64,000 nt of DNA from Lamellibrachia columna (GCA_963662155.1 OY759264.1:15342642-15406641), one strand, 5' to 3'; shown: positions 1 through 12,332, numbered from the stretch's first letter. Translations and numbers: made by a program. The notes: generated by a model from the letters alone, not told the origin.

Positions 1-848
1 CAATATCTGAGTGACATGGGGAATTTTTGTGTGGGGCCCATTTTGGCCTCCAGTTATTTTTCATACAAAAATGGGTCTCTTTTTCAAATTCTTTTTCAAA
101 TTCATTTGAATTATAGTATTTATTAAGATAGAATATCATGACTGTTCATACACGTAGTCAGTATATTGAGACTGGGCAATGTAACACAAAATAACTTTTT
201 TATACTAATGTCATATGTAGGTCAACCCATGCTTAAAAGGGGCCTACTTTATCCCCGTTTCCCTACATGTGATGAACACATGCGGAAACACGACTTCGTA
301 TGATTGATACATTACATTTTATAGAAAATAACTTCAAGACAATTGTCACTATTACTTTAAAAAATAAAATCGCTGACATTTGCCTGACATAGTTTTACAT
401 ATAACGCTCCTCAATTTGGAGACAAGAAACCATAATATGATACATGTGCATAAACTTTTTAAATATATGTAGTTCCTAATTACTTTTTTAATCAGTTTGT
501 TATTTGTTTTCCAAATAATGTTTTATAAATTTGAATGAACATTTAAAAAATAAACCTGTTTCTCCTTTGCCTCTAAACAACGTATCTGTTGAATGATTTC
601 TTTATACAAACACATCTTCTTGATGCAGTATATTTCTTCTTGGACTGTTTTATATGAATGCCTAGTACTGGTAAGCGAATTGTGTAAATAATGTGATGCA
701 CATCAGTTACCAGTTAGCACACCTAGTCCACATTCCCAGCTGCTTCGTGGACGTAGAGGTTAGCAGTTCACTCCCCCAGTTTTCATCTCATAGAAGTAAA
801 CGTTGGCCTCTACACCACAGATGACTGGTTGTATCTGTCATTGTGTAG
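1..848. other. AT-rich non-coding DNA upstream of the PARP exon
   Basis: No coding exon or recognisable repeat seen. It is probably intron of the PARP14-like gene, because the first catalytic exon begins at its right edge and the upstream macrodomain or WWE exons expected of that family are not in the window. Confidence 0.5.
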
Positions 849-997
849 GCGACATCGAACTGCCCGCTAACTGGACAAGCATGGGTGACAGAGAAAACGT
901 CAAGCTGGAATCGCTGCACAAAAGCAGTGGTGAATACAAGATGGTGGAGAAAGACATCATGCGCACTGCAGGAGGACTTATCCGTGGCGTGACAAAG
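849..997 (+). CDS. PARP14/15-like gene, first catalytic-domain exon
   Basis: This exon encodes the N-terminal lobe of a PARP catalytic domain. It contains ELPANW followed by an amphipathic stretch ending in GGLIRGVTK, the order seen at the start of PARP14/PARP15 catalytic domains (LPxxW... EYxxVEK...). It ends in phase 0 at ACAAAG before GTTAGC. The left edge is taken after the AG at 847-848; an alternative acceptor AG lies at 819-820. The next exon starts 5.7 kb downstream with VERVQNPTLYRLY, which continues the domain without a gap. In PARP14-type proteins this segment precedes the NAD-binding core. Upstream exons lie outside the window, so the full architecture (macrodomains, WWE) cannot be judged. 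Confidence 0.8.
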
Positions 998-1369
998 GTT
1001 AGCCTTGTGTGTCTGCGCCGGCGCATGTGTATGAATGCGTGTGCTCGTGATGGGCGTGCGTGCAGAATGATGATGTCTTCCTACACAACAACTATATATT
1101 CATCCAGTTTTGGAGCTTGGGAAAATCATCATAATATTTGTGCATACATGGCCTTAAATATGAAACCAACATATCACTGAATGACAGATTGTGTAACTTA
1201 TCTATTACTTATATTAACTAAATGCAATTTAAACACAATCATGTAATTTGCTGTCAACCTTAGATTAGCACTGATAAATGCTAAGGAAATACGTTTACAT
1301 GTCTGGTGTGAGACAACATGTTAATGGAATGTAGCCGCTGCTACCAGTGTAGATAATTATTGTATGCAA

Positions 1370-2150
1370 TGAGCGATTGTGTTTGCGGGATTCGATAGTT
1401 ACGAAGACTGACAAAGCGCTAATCAAGGGGGACGACGTAGTGGTTTGCTTTCCAGGGGCAAAAATAGAGGCTATCACAGAGAGAGGGTGGAAAAATTGTG
1501 GGTCCGACCAAGGGAGGTTCTATTTTAGTACACATGGTGACTAACAATGCAGAGAGGGAGGGCACAACTGCCATAGTTAGGAAATACAGGCAGTTCGTTA
1601 GAACAGCAGACACGCTTTGAGCAGATTATTCTGTCATGGATTATACCTGTAATTGGTAGCAGGGGTCAGGGATATAAAAATTGCCAGAGGATGGCAACCA
1701 ACACGTTAGTTCAGCAGCTATGTAGGGAGGAAGTACTTAGATTTGTGGATTTGTGGGAATGTTTTGTTGGGAGGGCCGTTATGTTCATGAGGGATGGGCT
1801 TCATATTAGTGGAAAGATTAAAAAGTGCAGCAATGTTTGCCGATGAACTATCAGCAGCAGTCGACAGTGGCATGGGAAACATAGCAACTTGTTTTGGTAA
1901 CAAACATTGTTTAAACTAGAAGTGCAGGGGGGTTACTTAGAAGTGCTTCAAACAGGACAAGAGGCCAATATACACACAAACCAGTAAAAAAGTCTGGAGA
2001 AAATTCCTGAAGCTATGTGTTTACATGCAAGGAGCATCGTAAATAAGAAAAAATAATTATACATTATAGTTAGAAGATATTGGCCCTCACATAATTGGTA
2101 TAACCGAATCATCGGCCAACAAAGAGATATCTCTTCTTTCTGAAGTAACC
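1370..2150 (+). mobile_element. LINE family A copy 1, ORF1 SGNH domain and start of endonuclease
   Basis: Plus-strand conceptual reading with stops gives an SGNH/GDSL esterase-like segment (GDSIVR-like start, GAKIEAITERVEK, DLWECFVGRA, MRDGLH). It then gives the start of an endonuclease (HARSIVNKK, GITES). This is the ORF1 esterase plus ORF2 layout of CR1-group LINEs. The copy stops abruptly at 2150, where an inverted copy begins. It is decayed and lies in the long PARP intron. Confidence 0.75.
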
Positions 2151-4563
2151 ATTAAGGTCTTCCGCCATTAAAAAACCTTATGATATTATATTTCCAGCAC
2201 CGTCTTCTAGAGGTCTGACCTTGTCTCGTACGTTTTGTTTACTCCTGACATATGCATAAAAATTATTGCTGTAATTTTTTATGTTACATGCTAGTTTTTG
2301 CTTTTATCTTCTTTTAGATTGTTTAATTTCAGCCGTAGCTGGATTAAGTGCCACTTTTTAATTTGCAGTCTTCATCCTTTCTGGTACGCCTATAAGCCCT
2401 CCACATAGTTTGCTTGAACACTACTTTTCTAATAGCTTGTTTTGACAAGTGTTTCTTTCTAGACCGTTTTCCTTGTTTTTCTCATGAAAAAAAAATATCA
2501 ATGGTACTCTCAATTTCATATTTTAGAATGTTTCAACATTCATTTGTGGTCTTATTCCTCAGTATGTTATTCCAATCTAGCTTTGCTAATATTTTCTCAT
2601 ATCTTTATAATTACCTTTGTGGAGGTTTATCCTGTACTTTTTGCTTTCTGATTTTACATTGATGTCAAAATGTATTTGATTATGATCACTTTTACCCAAT
2701 GATTCATGCATTTTTGTCCACTAATTCTTTTTGTGATGACAAAACTATTACTAATACATTCTCTGCCCTGGTTGGTTCTAACACTTGCTGAGTAAGCTAG
2801 GAAGCTATCCTGAATTAAAAATATAAATTCTTGGTCCTCACCCCCTGTACTCTCTAGAGATTTCCATTGTATGTGTCCATGGTTAAAATCTCCCATTATG
2901 ATACATCCCCCTTGACTCACTTCCTTCATAGCGTTTTGTATTTGTGTGTTATCCTCTTCGCTTATGTTTGGACTTCGATAAACTAATGCAATGGTCAATG
3001 CTGAATTTCCTGAAACTATTTCGCACCAGACAGCTTCGTCGTAATCTGCTTCCATTTCTATTTCTGTACGCCTGAATAATAACTCCCCTCCCCTTCTTCC
3101 TATCTGTCCTAAACATTGCGTATCCTGTCAGTCCTAATTCAGCATTTTATGTCTAATGAAGTTGGCCCATAATTCGGTTATACTAGTTATATAAGGGTCA
3201 ATATATTCTACCATACTGTTTAATTCGTTTTTCTTATTTACTATGCTGCTTGTATTTACACACATGCATATATAACCAGCTTCAGATATGTTTTCGTTAT
3301 ATTTTGTTACTGGTTTGTGTGTGCTAGTGGTCACTTGTCCTTAGTGTTTGAAGCACCTCTAAATAACCCCCAAACAATGCAATGTTTACTAATACTACCA
3401 AAACTATTTGTTATGCTACCCATGCCACTGTCTACTGCTGCTGAGAGTTCAACCTCAAACACTGCTGCCCCCTTTTCACTTAGATGAAGCCCATCCCTCA
3501 TGTTCATATCAGCCCTCCCAATAAAACATCCCCACAGACCCACCTTCCTCTTCCCCACGTAGATTCTGGACTAGCATGTTAATTGCCACCCACCGGCAAT
3601 TGCGATATCCCTGACCCCTCCTTCCCATTAAAGGTCAAATCCCTGACAGAATGACCTGCTTAACCCGCGTCTGCTTTAGTGTTCTGACTAACTACCTGTA
3701 TTTCCTAATTACTTACCCTCCCTCTCTACGTTATTTGTTCCTACGTATACTAAAACAGATTCACCCTTGCCCAAACCCATGATGTTTTCTACCCTCTCAG
3801 TTGTCGCCTCTATTTTGGCCCTAGGCAAGCAAACTACAACGATTAAGACTCTGTTGGACTTCCTAACGATCGAGTCCCCCACAACCACCCTTGCTCTCCT
3901 CCTCACCCTCTCTATTACTACCTCAGAATAGCTCTTCCGTTGGATCTCTTCTGTCACATTCTGTACTGCAGTCTTGTCACCTGACTGTTATCAATCTCCT
4001 GGCTATCATGCGCTCCCGTCGCTTTCATTCCTGACACCTTCGTTCTTTTCTACTATCTACTGTCCCCACTCCCCACCAGAACCAATTGCACAACCCACCC
4101 ATTGCCACAATGAGCAGCCTCAGCTGTTCCAACTCCACCTCTAGTTCCTTTATCTTCGCACATCCCCTACACACAAAGCCAAAACTATCCACCTGAACCT
4201 CAGCCCAGGACTTTTCACACCCGGACTTGACGGAGTCCACCCAGTTGCTGCAACGGCCACATATTACATGCCTCGTGGTATTTACCTGCCATTTGCATGG
4301 CGCCATCGCAGAAATTAGTTTTAATTTGATTGCTACGTTAGCCTTGAATAAGGATGTTTTTGTGTTCATAAGAACACTTTAGACTGGGATATTTAGGATT
4401 TAATTTAATATTGCAACGGCCGCATATTACATGCCTCGTGGTATTTACCTGCCATTTGCAGAAATTTGTTTTAATTTGATTGCTACGTTAGCCTTGAATA
4501 AGGATGTTTTTATGTTTATAAGAACACTTTAGACTGGATTATTTAGGATTTAATTTAATATTG
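2151..4563 (-). mobile_element. LINE family A copy 2, ORF1 through endonuclease, 3' half missing
   Basis: Reading leftwards from 4369, ORF1 has a Cys/His-rich PHD-like cluster (ICGRCSNW..SGCEKSW..FVCRGC) and a short coiled coil. At 3957-3400 there is an SGNH esterase segment (VVGDSIVR, LVYVGTNN, MRDGLHLSEKG). The endonuclease follows at 3334-2654 with IIMGDFNHGHIQW, the catalytic GDFN motif of APE-type endonucleases. The linker before the RT ends at 2151 in sequence equal to 32343-32371 of the best copy. No RT remains, and several frameshifts and stops are present. Confidence 0.85.
4251..4563. repeat. 163-bp tandem duplication at the 5' end of LINE A copy 2
   Basis: The block beginning caacggcc at 4251 recurs at 4414 and runs to 4563. 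The two copies are nearly identical except for a 13-bp gap in the second (around tggcgccatcgca). It covers the ORF1 start and 5' untranslated part of the element. Confidence 0.9.
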
Positions 4564-4966
4564 ACAATAACATACGGCTAACAATATATTTTCTATGACG
4601 CTCGCATGAACCACAAAAAATGCCTGCCACCTGGCGAATACGCAGAACACTGTGTAAACAAAACAGTGATTAAGTGTATACCAACTTACGCTAAAATCAG
4701 AGGTCATGCTTAAAAAATATGTTGTTTTTCAGAAGAAATCACCAAGTTTATATTCGAGGGATCACCAGTAGATATTATATACTAAGATTTTCAGAAAGCT
4801 TTTGACAAAGTGTCACATCAAATATTACTACATATGTTAAAAGCCCATGCAATCGGGGATGGCATAATCGACTGGATAGAACAATGGCTGACTGACAGAA
4901 GATAGCGTGTTGTAGTAGATGGGGAGGTTTCAAACTGGAAATCAGTTTTGAGTGGGGTACCACAAG

Positions 4967-5545
4967 CAGGGTTTTTGTTAAGTGTGGCCATAGCAGGGAC
5001 CATGAACCCCAAAGCAGGGACCACTTATCATGCTCAGCATTTGGCCGAGTCACTACGTATCACATACCGTTGGATACACCAGGAATGTATATATAATGTA
5101 ATTGTACCAGCATTTTAGGATGTAACATCAAGTTACGCAAACAAATTATTGTAATAAATTTATGACTAAACCATTGATATGTAATGATTAATGTTTTTTA
5201 ATCATCCATTTTCAGGGTTCCACTGTATAACAGGTCTGGTTTACAACAATAATGTTTTCAACAATCACTAAGTAAAAATAAATAATAAAATTTGTACTGT
5301 TCCGATATTTTACGAATGTCAACACACAAAATAAGAATGTGGGACAAGTTCTTTGATTACCATTTTTGCAAGTTGTGCACATTCCTTTATTTGGTAAACA
5401 ACATATTCAAATTTCAGGAGTTTAGTTTAAATAGCAATAGAAAATTACTGTTTTGCCTAATCGTCTTTTTCTCCCAAATAGGCCAATACTGTCCATACAC
5501 ATGTTCATGACCGTGTAACAAATTAATCAAAATATTATCGCACAG

Positions 5546-5547
<2 letters not shown>
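4967..5547. other. Unidentified insertion inside LINE A copy 3
   Basis: The sequence has no similarity to the LINE. The short motif gcaggga(c)ca occurs twice near its left end (around 4998 and 5022). It is AT-rich, has no convincing ORF and no clear terminal repeats. Confidence 0.5.

Positions 5548-5627
<80 letters not shown>
5548..5627. repeat. (AT)n microsatellite
   Basis: About 80 bp of uninterrupted AT dinucleotides at the point where LINE A copy 3 resumes. Confidence 0.98.
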
Positions 5628-5629
<2 letters not shown>

Positions 5630-6699
5630 ATGACTCGGACGTTAATATAACATGCAACGTACTGAAATTTGCGTATGAAACAAATCTAAGCAAATTAGTT
5701 AAATGTTCAGAGAAATGGCAGATGTTATTAATTTTTAGGAAATGTAAATGCCTACATACAGGACACGGGAACCTGAATGTAAACTATATAATGGAAGATA
5801 CTGTTCTTGGTACTACTAGAAGACAAAAGAGAGACTCAGGAGTTGCAACAAGTGCTGGTGTGAAAGATTCAGAGCAGTGTGCAGCTTCGAAGAATGATCA
5901 AATTCTTGTGTTGATTAGGAGAAATAATGTATAACATACAAGGAAAAAAGCTAATTATACCTCTGTATAAAGCAATAGTTAAGCCTCATTTAGAGTACTA
6001 TATACAAGCTTGGAGACCATGTTGTAAGAAGGATATATATACGCTTGAAAGAATACAGAGGAGAGCAACTAAAATTATTCAAGAACTGAGAGACCTTGGT
6101 TATGAAGAACGACTGAAACAATGTGGTTTAACAACCCTAGAGACAAGGCGGTTAACAGGAGATCAAACTGAAGTTTTTAAGATATTGAATGTGTATGAAA
6201 ATATTGATATATATATATTTTTCTCACTCAAGAAATATATTAGAACTAAAGTCATAATGTAATATTAGTAAAGGATCAGTGTAGATTGGATATCGGGAAG
6301 TACTCATTCTCACAGAGGACAATCTATTAATGGAAAAAAATACCTACAGATTGTGTTACTGCTAGCAGCAAAGTTGACACAAGGTTGACACAAATCTCAG
6401 GAGGGCGGATTATACATAGATTACAAATGTTGGACTCTCGATAAGCCAATGGCTTCCTTATCCACTTGCCATCTGGGTCTTTGATTGGATGGCAATCTTG
6501 TTAAATCTTGTGTCGTATCTAACAGAAAAGGCTGACATGAGATTGTGTAAATTGATAAAGAATGAAGCCAACTGCGAGTGAGTTGGGCCAAGCCATGCAT
6601 ATATATGTACTCGACAACGTAAGTACTTACATTTCGTGGTGTCAATACATACTGATAATTGGTTCAGATTGCCAGTTAACATACTGTTGACAATTACAG

Positions 6700-6877
6700 G
6701 TTGAGAGAGTCCAGAATCCCACCCTGTACCGGCTTTATGTGCTGCATAGAGGCGACATGGAGAAGCGTAGAAGAAAACCAAGAACCATTGAACGCAGTCT
6801 GTGGCATGGAACAAGTGCTGATGCCATCTGGAACATCAACAATGGTGGATTCAACCGTAGCTACTGTGGCAAGAATT
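6700..6877 (+). CDS. PARP14/15-like gene, second catalytic exon (HGT motif)
   Basis: Acceptor cag precedes GTT GAG AGA at 6700. The exon encodes VERVQNPTLYRLYVL, then ERSLWHGTSADAIWNI and GFNRSYCGKN. WHGT carries the histidine of the PARP triad that binds the NAD ribose. GFNRSYxGKN is a signature of the PARP10/14/15 group. The exon ends in phase 1 (AAT T, then GTACGT). Length is 178 bp, and the phases of both junctions agree with the neighbouring exons. Confidence 0.92.
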
Positions 6878-7340
6878 GTACGTTTCATGGTTCAAAAGCC
6901 TATAAAATAAAAAACCTACATCTAATAATTTAACGAATAACCTGATGCTGTCTGGGGATTCATAATTATGTTACGCTCTCCATTCCAGTGTTTGTACATA
7001 TGCACACTCTCTCTGATGCACTCACACACAAACACATTCTCACAAGCAAACCCATCTGTGTTTACAGAGCAATACTTTATTTTGTAATTCTATCAGAGTC
7101 AGGTCAACTGTTAACAACGTGGCTCAAGAATATGCTCAAAAATGCTTGTTGGAAAACAGGTTATATACAAACAATTTCTATCGAACTTCGAACACAAACC
7201 ATGAAACTGAATTGAAATATATATTGTACAGAAATAAAAAATGAAATAACACGATTTTACTATGTAATTATGTATTAGTTCAAAAGTGTACGTCTATAGG
7301 TTGTATACCTTTGTAGTGTCAATAACCATGTCTTTTTCAG
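6878..7340 (+). other. PARP14-like intron between catalytic exons
   Basis: GTACGT donor and tctttttcag acceptor. No repeat or coding sequence recognised. Confidence 0.85.
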
Positions 7341-7621
7341 CAACTGCGTATGGTGAAGGCGTTTACTTTGCTGTGAATTCAAGCTACTCTGCACAAGGGT
7401 ATGCCAGTCCAGATGCAAGCGGCCACATGCGAATGTACAGATCGCTGGTCTTAACGGGAGATTACACAACGGGAGACTCATATATGCGTGTTCTACCAAA
7501 TAACCCAAGCAATAGAGGTTTCCCATTCGACTCGGCGGTGGACGACCCTGGTAGTCCAAATATGTTTGTGGTGTTCTTAGATAATATGGCCTACCCCGAG
7601 TACCTGGTCACCTTTACATAA
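7341..7621 (+). CDS. PARP14/15-like gene, terminal catalytic exon
   Basis: The exon completes the ADP-ribosyltransferase domain. It has YGEGVYFAVNSSYSAQGY, where the Y of VYFA is the triad tyrosine, then SLVLTGDYTTGDS and finally NMFVVFLDNMAYPEYLVTFT before TAA. Aligned on the FVVF strand, the position of the catalytic Glu of PARP1 is Met here (H-Y-M). This predicts mono-ADP-ribosylation rather than chain formation, as for other PARPs lacking this Glu. Human PARP14 has Leu at this position. The first codon is split with the previous exon (T+CA). No AATAAA was seen close downstream. The enzyme family modifies protein or nucleic-acid targets in the cytoplasm and nucleus; the substrate here is unknown. 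Confidence 0.93.
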
Positions 7622-8428
7622 AACAATCAATGAATATTGGTGAGTATGTACACACCATTGCAGAGGTAATGTTTTGAATTTGTTCGTGATTTATCCGTTC
7701 TGTTAATTCATGCTTGTGTCAAAGTATCCATGTCAACTTATAGCACTTAACAACGACAAGATTTATGTCGTGATCTTACATGTGCGCGCGTGCGTTCTTC
7801 GGTGCGTGCAACACTTCGGCCATAACTAGTGGATACCTTCAGAACTAGCCGCTTCAAGCTGTCACTGTCTGGCTGCCTATGGAATGTCACATAGAACGAT
7901 CTACGAGACATAACCGTGTGAATTGATCTGCCGACTGCACCGCTGTATGAGTGTGCGTGCGTGCAGTGGCGTATGTTGTGGGGGGAGGGGCATTGGGCCG
8001 TGTCCCCCATTAGCTTAATTGTTTTTTTTTCGTATTTAGCCTGTTGCACTACTACATGGCAGCATGGTAGACTAATGATGGGTGACGAAGCTTTGCTCCT
8101 CCCTTTTGCTTCCGGTATCTTATATACACAACTGGGTACATGGTTGTGCATATCGTTTTAACACAACGCATACTTCAGTGCAATGCACGACCATGTATAA
8201 AGCGTCTAATAACAGTATACACTCTCAGATTTCATACGCAGTGCACCTAAGAAGATGTAATCATAGGCACTATATTTTAACACATACGTATGACTTTTTA
8301 TGGTGACATGATGGAAATGTTCTAGTTACGTTCTAAAACTGTTTATGTAAACGTTTATGGATATCATTACAAATGTACTCCTGCACTATGACTTGATGCT
8401 CGTTAAATCATGATAACACTTAATTATT
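7622..8428. other. Non-coding DNA 3' of the PARP gene
   Basis: Contains the gene's presumed 3' untranslated region and, at 7965-8110, a segment related to 10032-10150 (cagtggcgta start, agctttgc-C-rich end). That pair looks like one side of an old DNA-transposon family. No ORF with support. Confidence 0.5.
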
Positions 8429-8570
8429 TAACAAGCTTGTCATCCAAGGCAAAGGCCCAGATGGCAAGTGGACAAGGAAGCTGTTGGCTTATCGTCCAAT
8501 ACTTTTTAATCTATTTGTAACCCGCCCTACTGAAATATGTGTCAACCTTGTTTTTAAACAATTGAAGTGG
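8429..8570 (-). mobile_element. LINE family A 3' end fragment
   Basis: The reverse complement of the constant family A tail (taacaag, catccaaggcaaaggcccag, gtggacaaggaag, ggcttatcg) followed by the last codons of ORF2 (acccgccct, tgtcaaccttgttttt). Strongly 5'-truncated. Confidence 0.85.
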
Positions 8571-10558
8571 ATTTTTCTCGCATGTGTATTGTGTCAGATA
8601 GATAGCCAAGTTGTGGCCGTTTTCACTTGACACGGGTGGCTTATTATTTATCGCTTTATAACAATTTGTATATTTCGTATTAAGAATAAGTATTAATTAT
8701 AAGAAACTAACTGGTGTGTGGTTTTATGGATTGTTTTGCACAGGCGTCTGCATGTTATTGTGTAACCGGCTGATGTGCTCATGAAGAACAACACGTTAAT
8801 TGTACAAGTAACGCAAAGACGTTGTCTGTGTGACAATATGTTCCACACAACTATCTGTTGACGTTTGTGTTTTGTCATGATGCTGTTTATACATTACTTA
8901 CAATAACAATATATTGACATTAAAGAAACTACTTCTAGACGTACCATAACATATTTGATAAAAACATATGTACAGGGTTTATATGAATCATCGCAGTAAT
9001 TGTCAGATGTATATCACAACCACATTTCATCGGCATGTGGATTGAAACCAAAACTGTGTTTAACAACCTTTATAGTGTACAATGCTTCACTGGTGTGGTT
9101 TTGATATTAACAACAATTAAATATTAATTAACCCATGACGTGTTTATTTTTATATCTTGCCTGTCCGATAAATCCAACATGATCTCATCGTTTAGTACTG
9201 ACCACCATGAAATGCATAATTGGCAAGAGTTAATATAACGTAGGCATTTATTTGCATTGCAAGACGCTTTATGCAAACACGTTAGACAATTAACTTATGT
9301 TCCTATACAGTTATCGCAAAACGCCGAACGTTCTTACAGCTAATGTCCATGTTAGTTGATAGGTGAAATGGCACAGATTAGATACAGACAATTCCAAACA
9401 CAAGTTTTCAACAAATGTTCGATGTTATTTTGGTGGTCCTTTCATTATACGATCTACAAGTCATAGATATAGTCCTCCCAATATCAAGTTGTTGAAAATC
9501 TTAATTTGTAACTGGGACTTATGTGTATCTCTGATCTTGTACACGTACTCAGTTATCATATGTTTCAAGTGATGAACCTCTCTATTTTCTGTCACTGTCT
9601 TTCCCGGCAAAATAGTTGCGATGTTAGCAGCTAAACTGATCCTATTGCTAAGGGACGTCGCGAGATATATTTATCAAACGGCTTTGACTGTTTTTAATGA
9701 CGTAGTAATTGCCTCTTAGCACTTTTAATTTAGATAATGCATGATTTAATAAGATAACGGGCATCATAAATAGGTATTAAGTGATAAATCTAAGATCTTT
9801 TTTTCTCGGAAATTTGTAACGAACCATAACGCTGAACCGACCCCCTCCGAAATTACGTAGCAAACAACAACTACCTCTCGTCTCATGATCAGTGGACTGA
9901 CCCAGTGTCACTGTAAAGCCGAGCCCAAGTCGGAAGGTGTACCGCTCGTAGTGTCTCAGTCAATCGTACGCGCACGAGTTGTGAATTTGGCTTGCATCAA
10001 TCGAAGTCATTCAGTTAATACATGCCTTGAGCTCAGTGGCGTATTTAAGGGGGTGTTGGGTCACTGTTTAGCATACAACCTCTTTCACCTCTACATGTTA
10101 GCATGCATGGTAAACTAATAAAATGCTAAGCTTTGCCCCCCCCCCCGTTTGAATTTCGATACTGCGACATTTCTGACCTATTTCTGATCTGACTAAAACA
10201 GTGCTTTGAACTTGTGAAGCGAAATATATAGGGCCTACATCGGCTTAGTTACGTAACAGTATTGTAAACACGCCCTCCCCTTCGTAGCAATCCGCAACAT
10301 TTAGGCATGCTTAATGATCCCTTGGTATAATTTATGTAGATATTTATGTAAATTGTTATGTGCCTCGGTCAGATGCACGTTGGTTCTGACGCAAAAAGGT
10401 TTGCACTTTTAATGAGAATGTGCAACGAATTTCATGTCATCTGATTTTAATTTCATCTGTTATACGAGACAATGCGACATTTAGAACTTCTATGTTATTT
10501 ACAAATAGTATCCGAAGAAAACGCGTTACTATGGTGATATGACTCACACGCACGCACG
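8571..10558. other. AT-rich non-coding DNA
   Basis: No gene found. A C-run follows at 10136-10146 next to the dispersed repeat at 10032-10150. The small open frames have no recognisable domains. Confidence 0.5.

Positions 10559-10636
<78 letters not shown>
10559..10636. repeat. (CA)n microsatellite
   Basis: About 76 bp of pure CA dinucleotides, preceded by the related cacgcacgcacgca. Confidence 0.98.
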
Positions 10637-10641
<5 letters not shown>

Positions 10642-11971
10642 TTTATTTTTCGGCGGTAAGGAAGCCACAGTGTCGCCCTCTGGAGAGTGGTTCACCACTC
10701 AATTCGCCCTGTTTTAATTTTGTTTCGAAAGGCATGTCGGGTGAGCAGTAGACACGATATAATAACTCTAAATAACTACCTTTGTGATCATTTAATGCAT
10801 CGGCAGATCAGAGGGCAATGGTCCAAGGAGACGAAAGAAATTAGAAAGAGGAAAGTGGACCTCGGCGCCTAGGAGGAGACACTGCCAGGCTACAAAAATT
10901 TAAAGTTAACGTATTAACAATTAATACATTATGACTGTGAAATATAGCGTTTTCCAGATAATGATGTATTAACCTGCCAAATTCCCAATTTCTGACAAAT
11001 AAATGGCAATGATTGAAACATTAATTATAAGTGATTCTGCTAAACGGTGTCCATTGTACGACACACCGGCCTCTGCGTAAATACAACACTGGCGCCACAC
11101 GGCGGAAACCAGTGACGTATGAGGTGAATGTATGACAGACGGTGGCGCCTCTTTGCAGAGTGTTAATCTATAATAGAGATTAAAAATACTTCTGCCACAT
11201 AATAATGGTAGCGACATCCTAACATTTATAAGTATTCCATTCCTCGACAATTGTTTTTTGTTCTTTATATATATTTAATTGGTAATATGGTAACGGTGGC
11301 ATTAAGATAAGTCACACGATTATTCGTTATCTGAAAACTCGGAAATTCCCCAATCTTGCAGTTATTTTGGCTTCGTTGTGTTTGCTTTCGGCCCTTGGTG
11401 GATAGGTAGTGAACATTATAATTATTAACGAGGACGAACCGTAAATGGGGTGCGTTGATGCAGAAATCATACACAACTAGTGTTCTACTAAATTATCCAA
11501 TATTTCCTACTATTAACATCACGTCGTCTATTTGTTGCTACTTATCATACCGGTGGCGCCGCCTACCGAATTAAGATGGTAGAAATTTGATCACACCAAC
11601 GATCGTAATTTGGTGTTTCTCGCACACACCAGAGCCTGGAACCAAACCTCATTTTACATTATAACGTAAATTATGTATGCACCAGAATCATCTTACAAAA
11701 TACGTAATTAGACTAATTAGGCTCTCATCTGGGGATTTGGCTAACTCATCAAATAAAAATTAACTTTTATCAGTTGATATGATGCAATCCGAATCAACGT
11801 TAAACTTATTATATTATATACTTACTTATTATATTAACACAACTCTGCAAGTTAAGTCTTGCAAAATTATTTTATAGTGTAGATTCTCAATAATGATGCT
11901 GATTAGCTGCTGGCGCTCCACGGCAATGCCTACACAAAATGGAGTAGGAAACAGTCAAACCATGTGTTCGG
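10637..11971. other. Non-coding DNA
   Basis: No supported gene. ggtggcgcc-type words recur (near 11089, 11141, 11551), but no repeat structure could be built from them. Confidence 0.45.
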
Positions 11972-12332
11972 AGCCAACCCCACAAGCAACAACTTGACCG
12001 AGATAGTTTACTAGATTACAGCCCCCATCCTAGCAACAATTTATCTGAGACAGTTGACTACAGACTACAAACCCCACCCAAGCTACAACTTCACCAACAG
12101 TTGACTACAGACTACAGTCCCCATCCCAGCAACAACTTGACTGAGACAGGTGACTATATGCTACAATCCCCACCATGTAACAACTTGACTGAGACAGTTT
12201 GCTACAGTCCCCCAACCCAGCAACAACTGCACTGAGACAGTTAACTACAGGCTACAGCGTCCACCCCAGCAACAATCTCAGTGAGACAGTTGACTACAAC
12301 CCGCATCCTAGCAACAACTTAACTGAGACAGT
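11972..12332. repeat. 48-bp minisatellite, block 1
   Basis: Degenerate tandem units of the form ccaccccagcaacaactt followed by gactgagacagttgactaca and a variable linker. About seven units. The same unit resumes at 14898, 15221 and 16475 on the far sides of three inserted elements, so this was one array. Confidence 0.9.

Larger units (their letters stand above)
4699..6510 (+). mobile_element. LINE family A copy 3, RT domain to 3' tail, interrupted
   Basis: The left part (4699-4966) encodes decayed RT with YxDFQKAF-like and LTDRR motifs. It breaks at the GVPQ motif. The reading resumes at 5622 (YIND...) and runs through the RT C-terminus (VKPHLEYYIQAW, LERIQRRATKII). The end is the family's constant 3' tail (6421-6510), with cttcc, gccatctgg and atcttgttaaatcttg. 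The break contains about 580 bp of unrelated sequence and an (AT)n tract. It lies in the PARP intron on the sense strand. Confidence 0.85.

Noticed and set aside
10437..10751. Long Cys-Val, Thr-His frames across the (CA)n tract
   Set aside because: Pure dinucleotide translation; no flanking domain.
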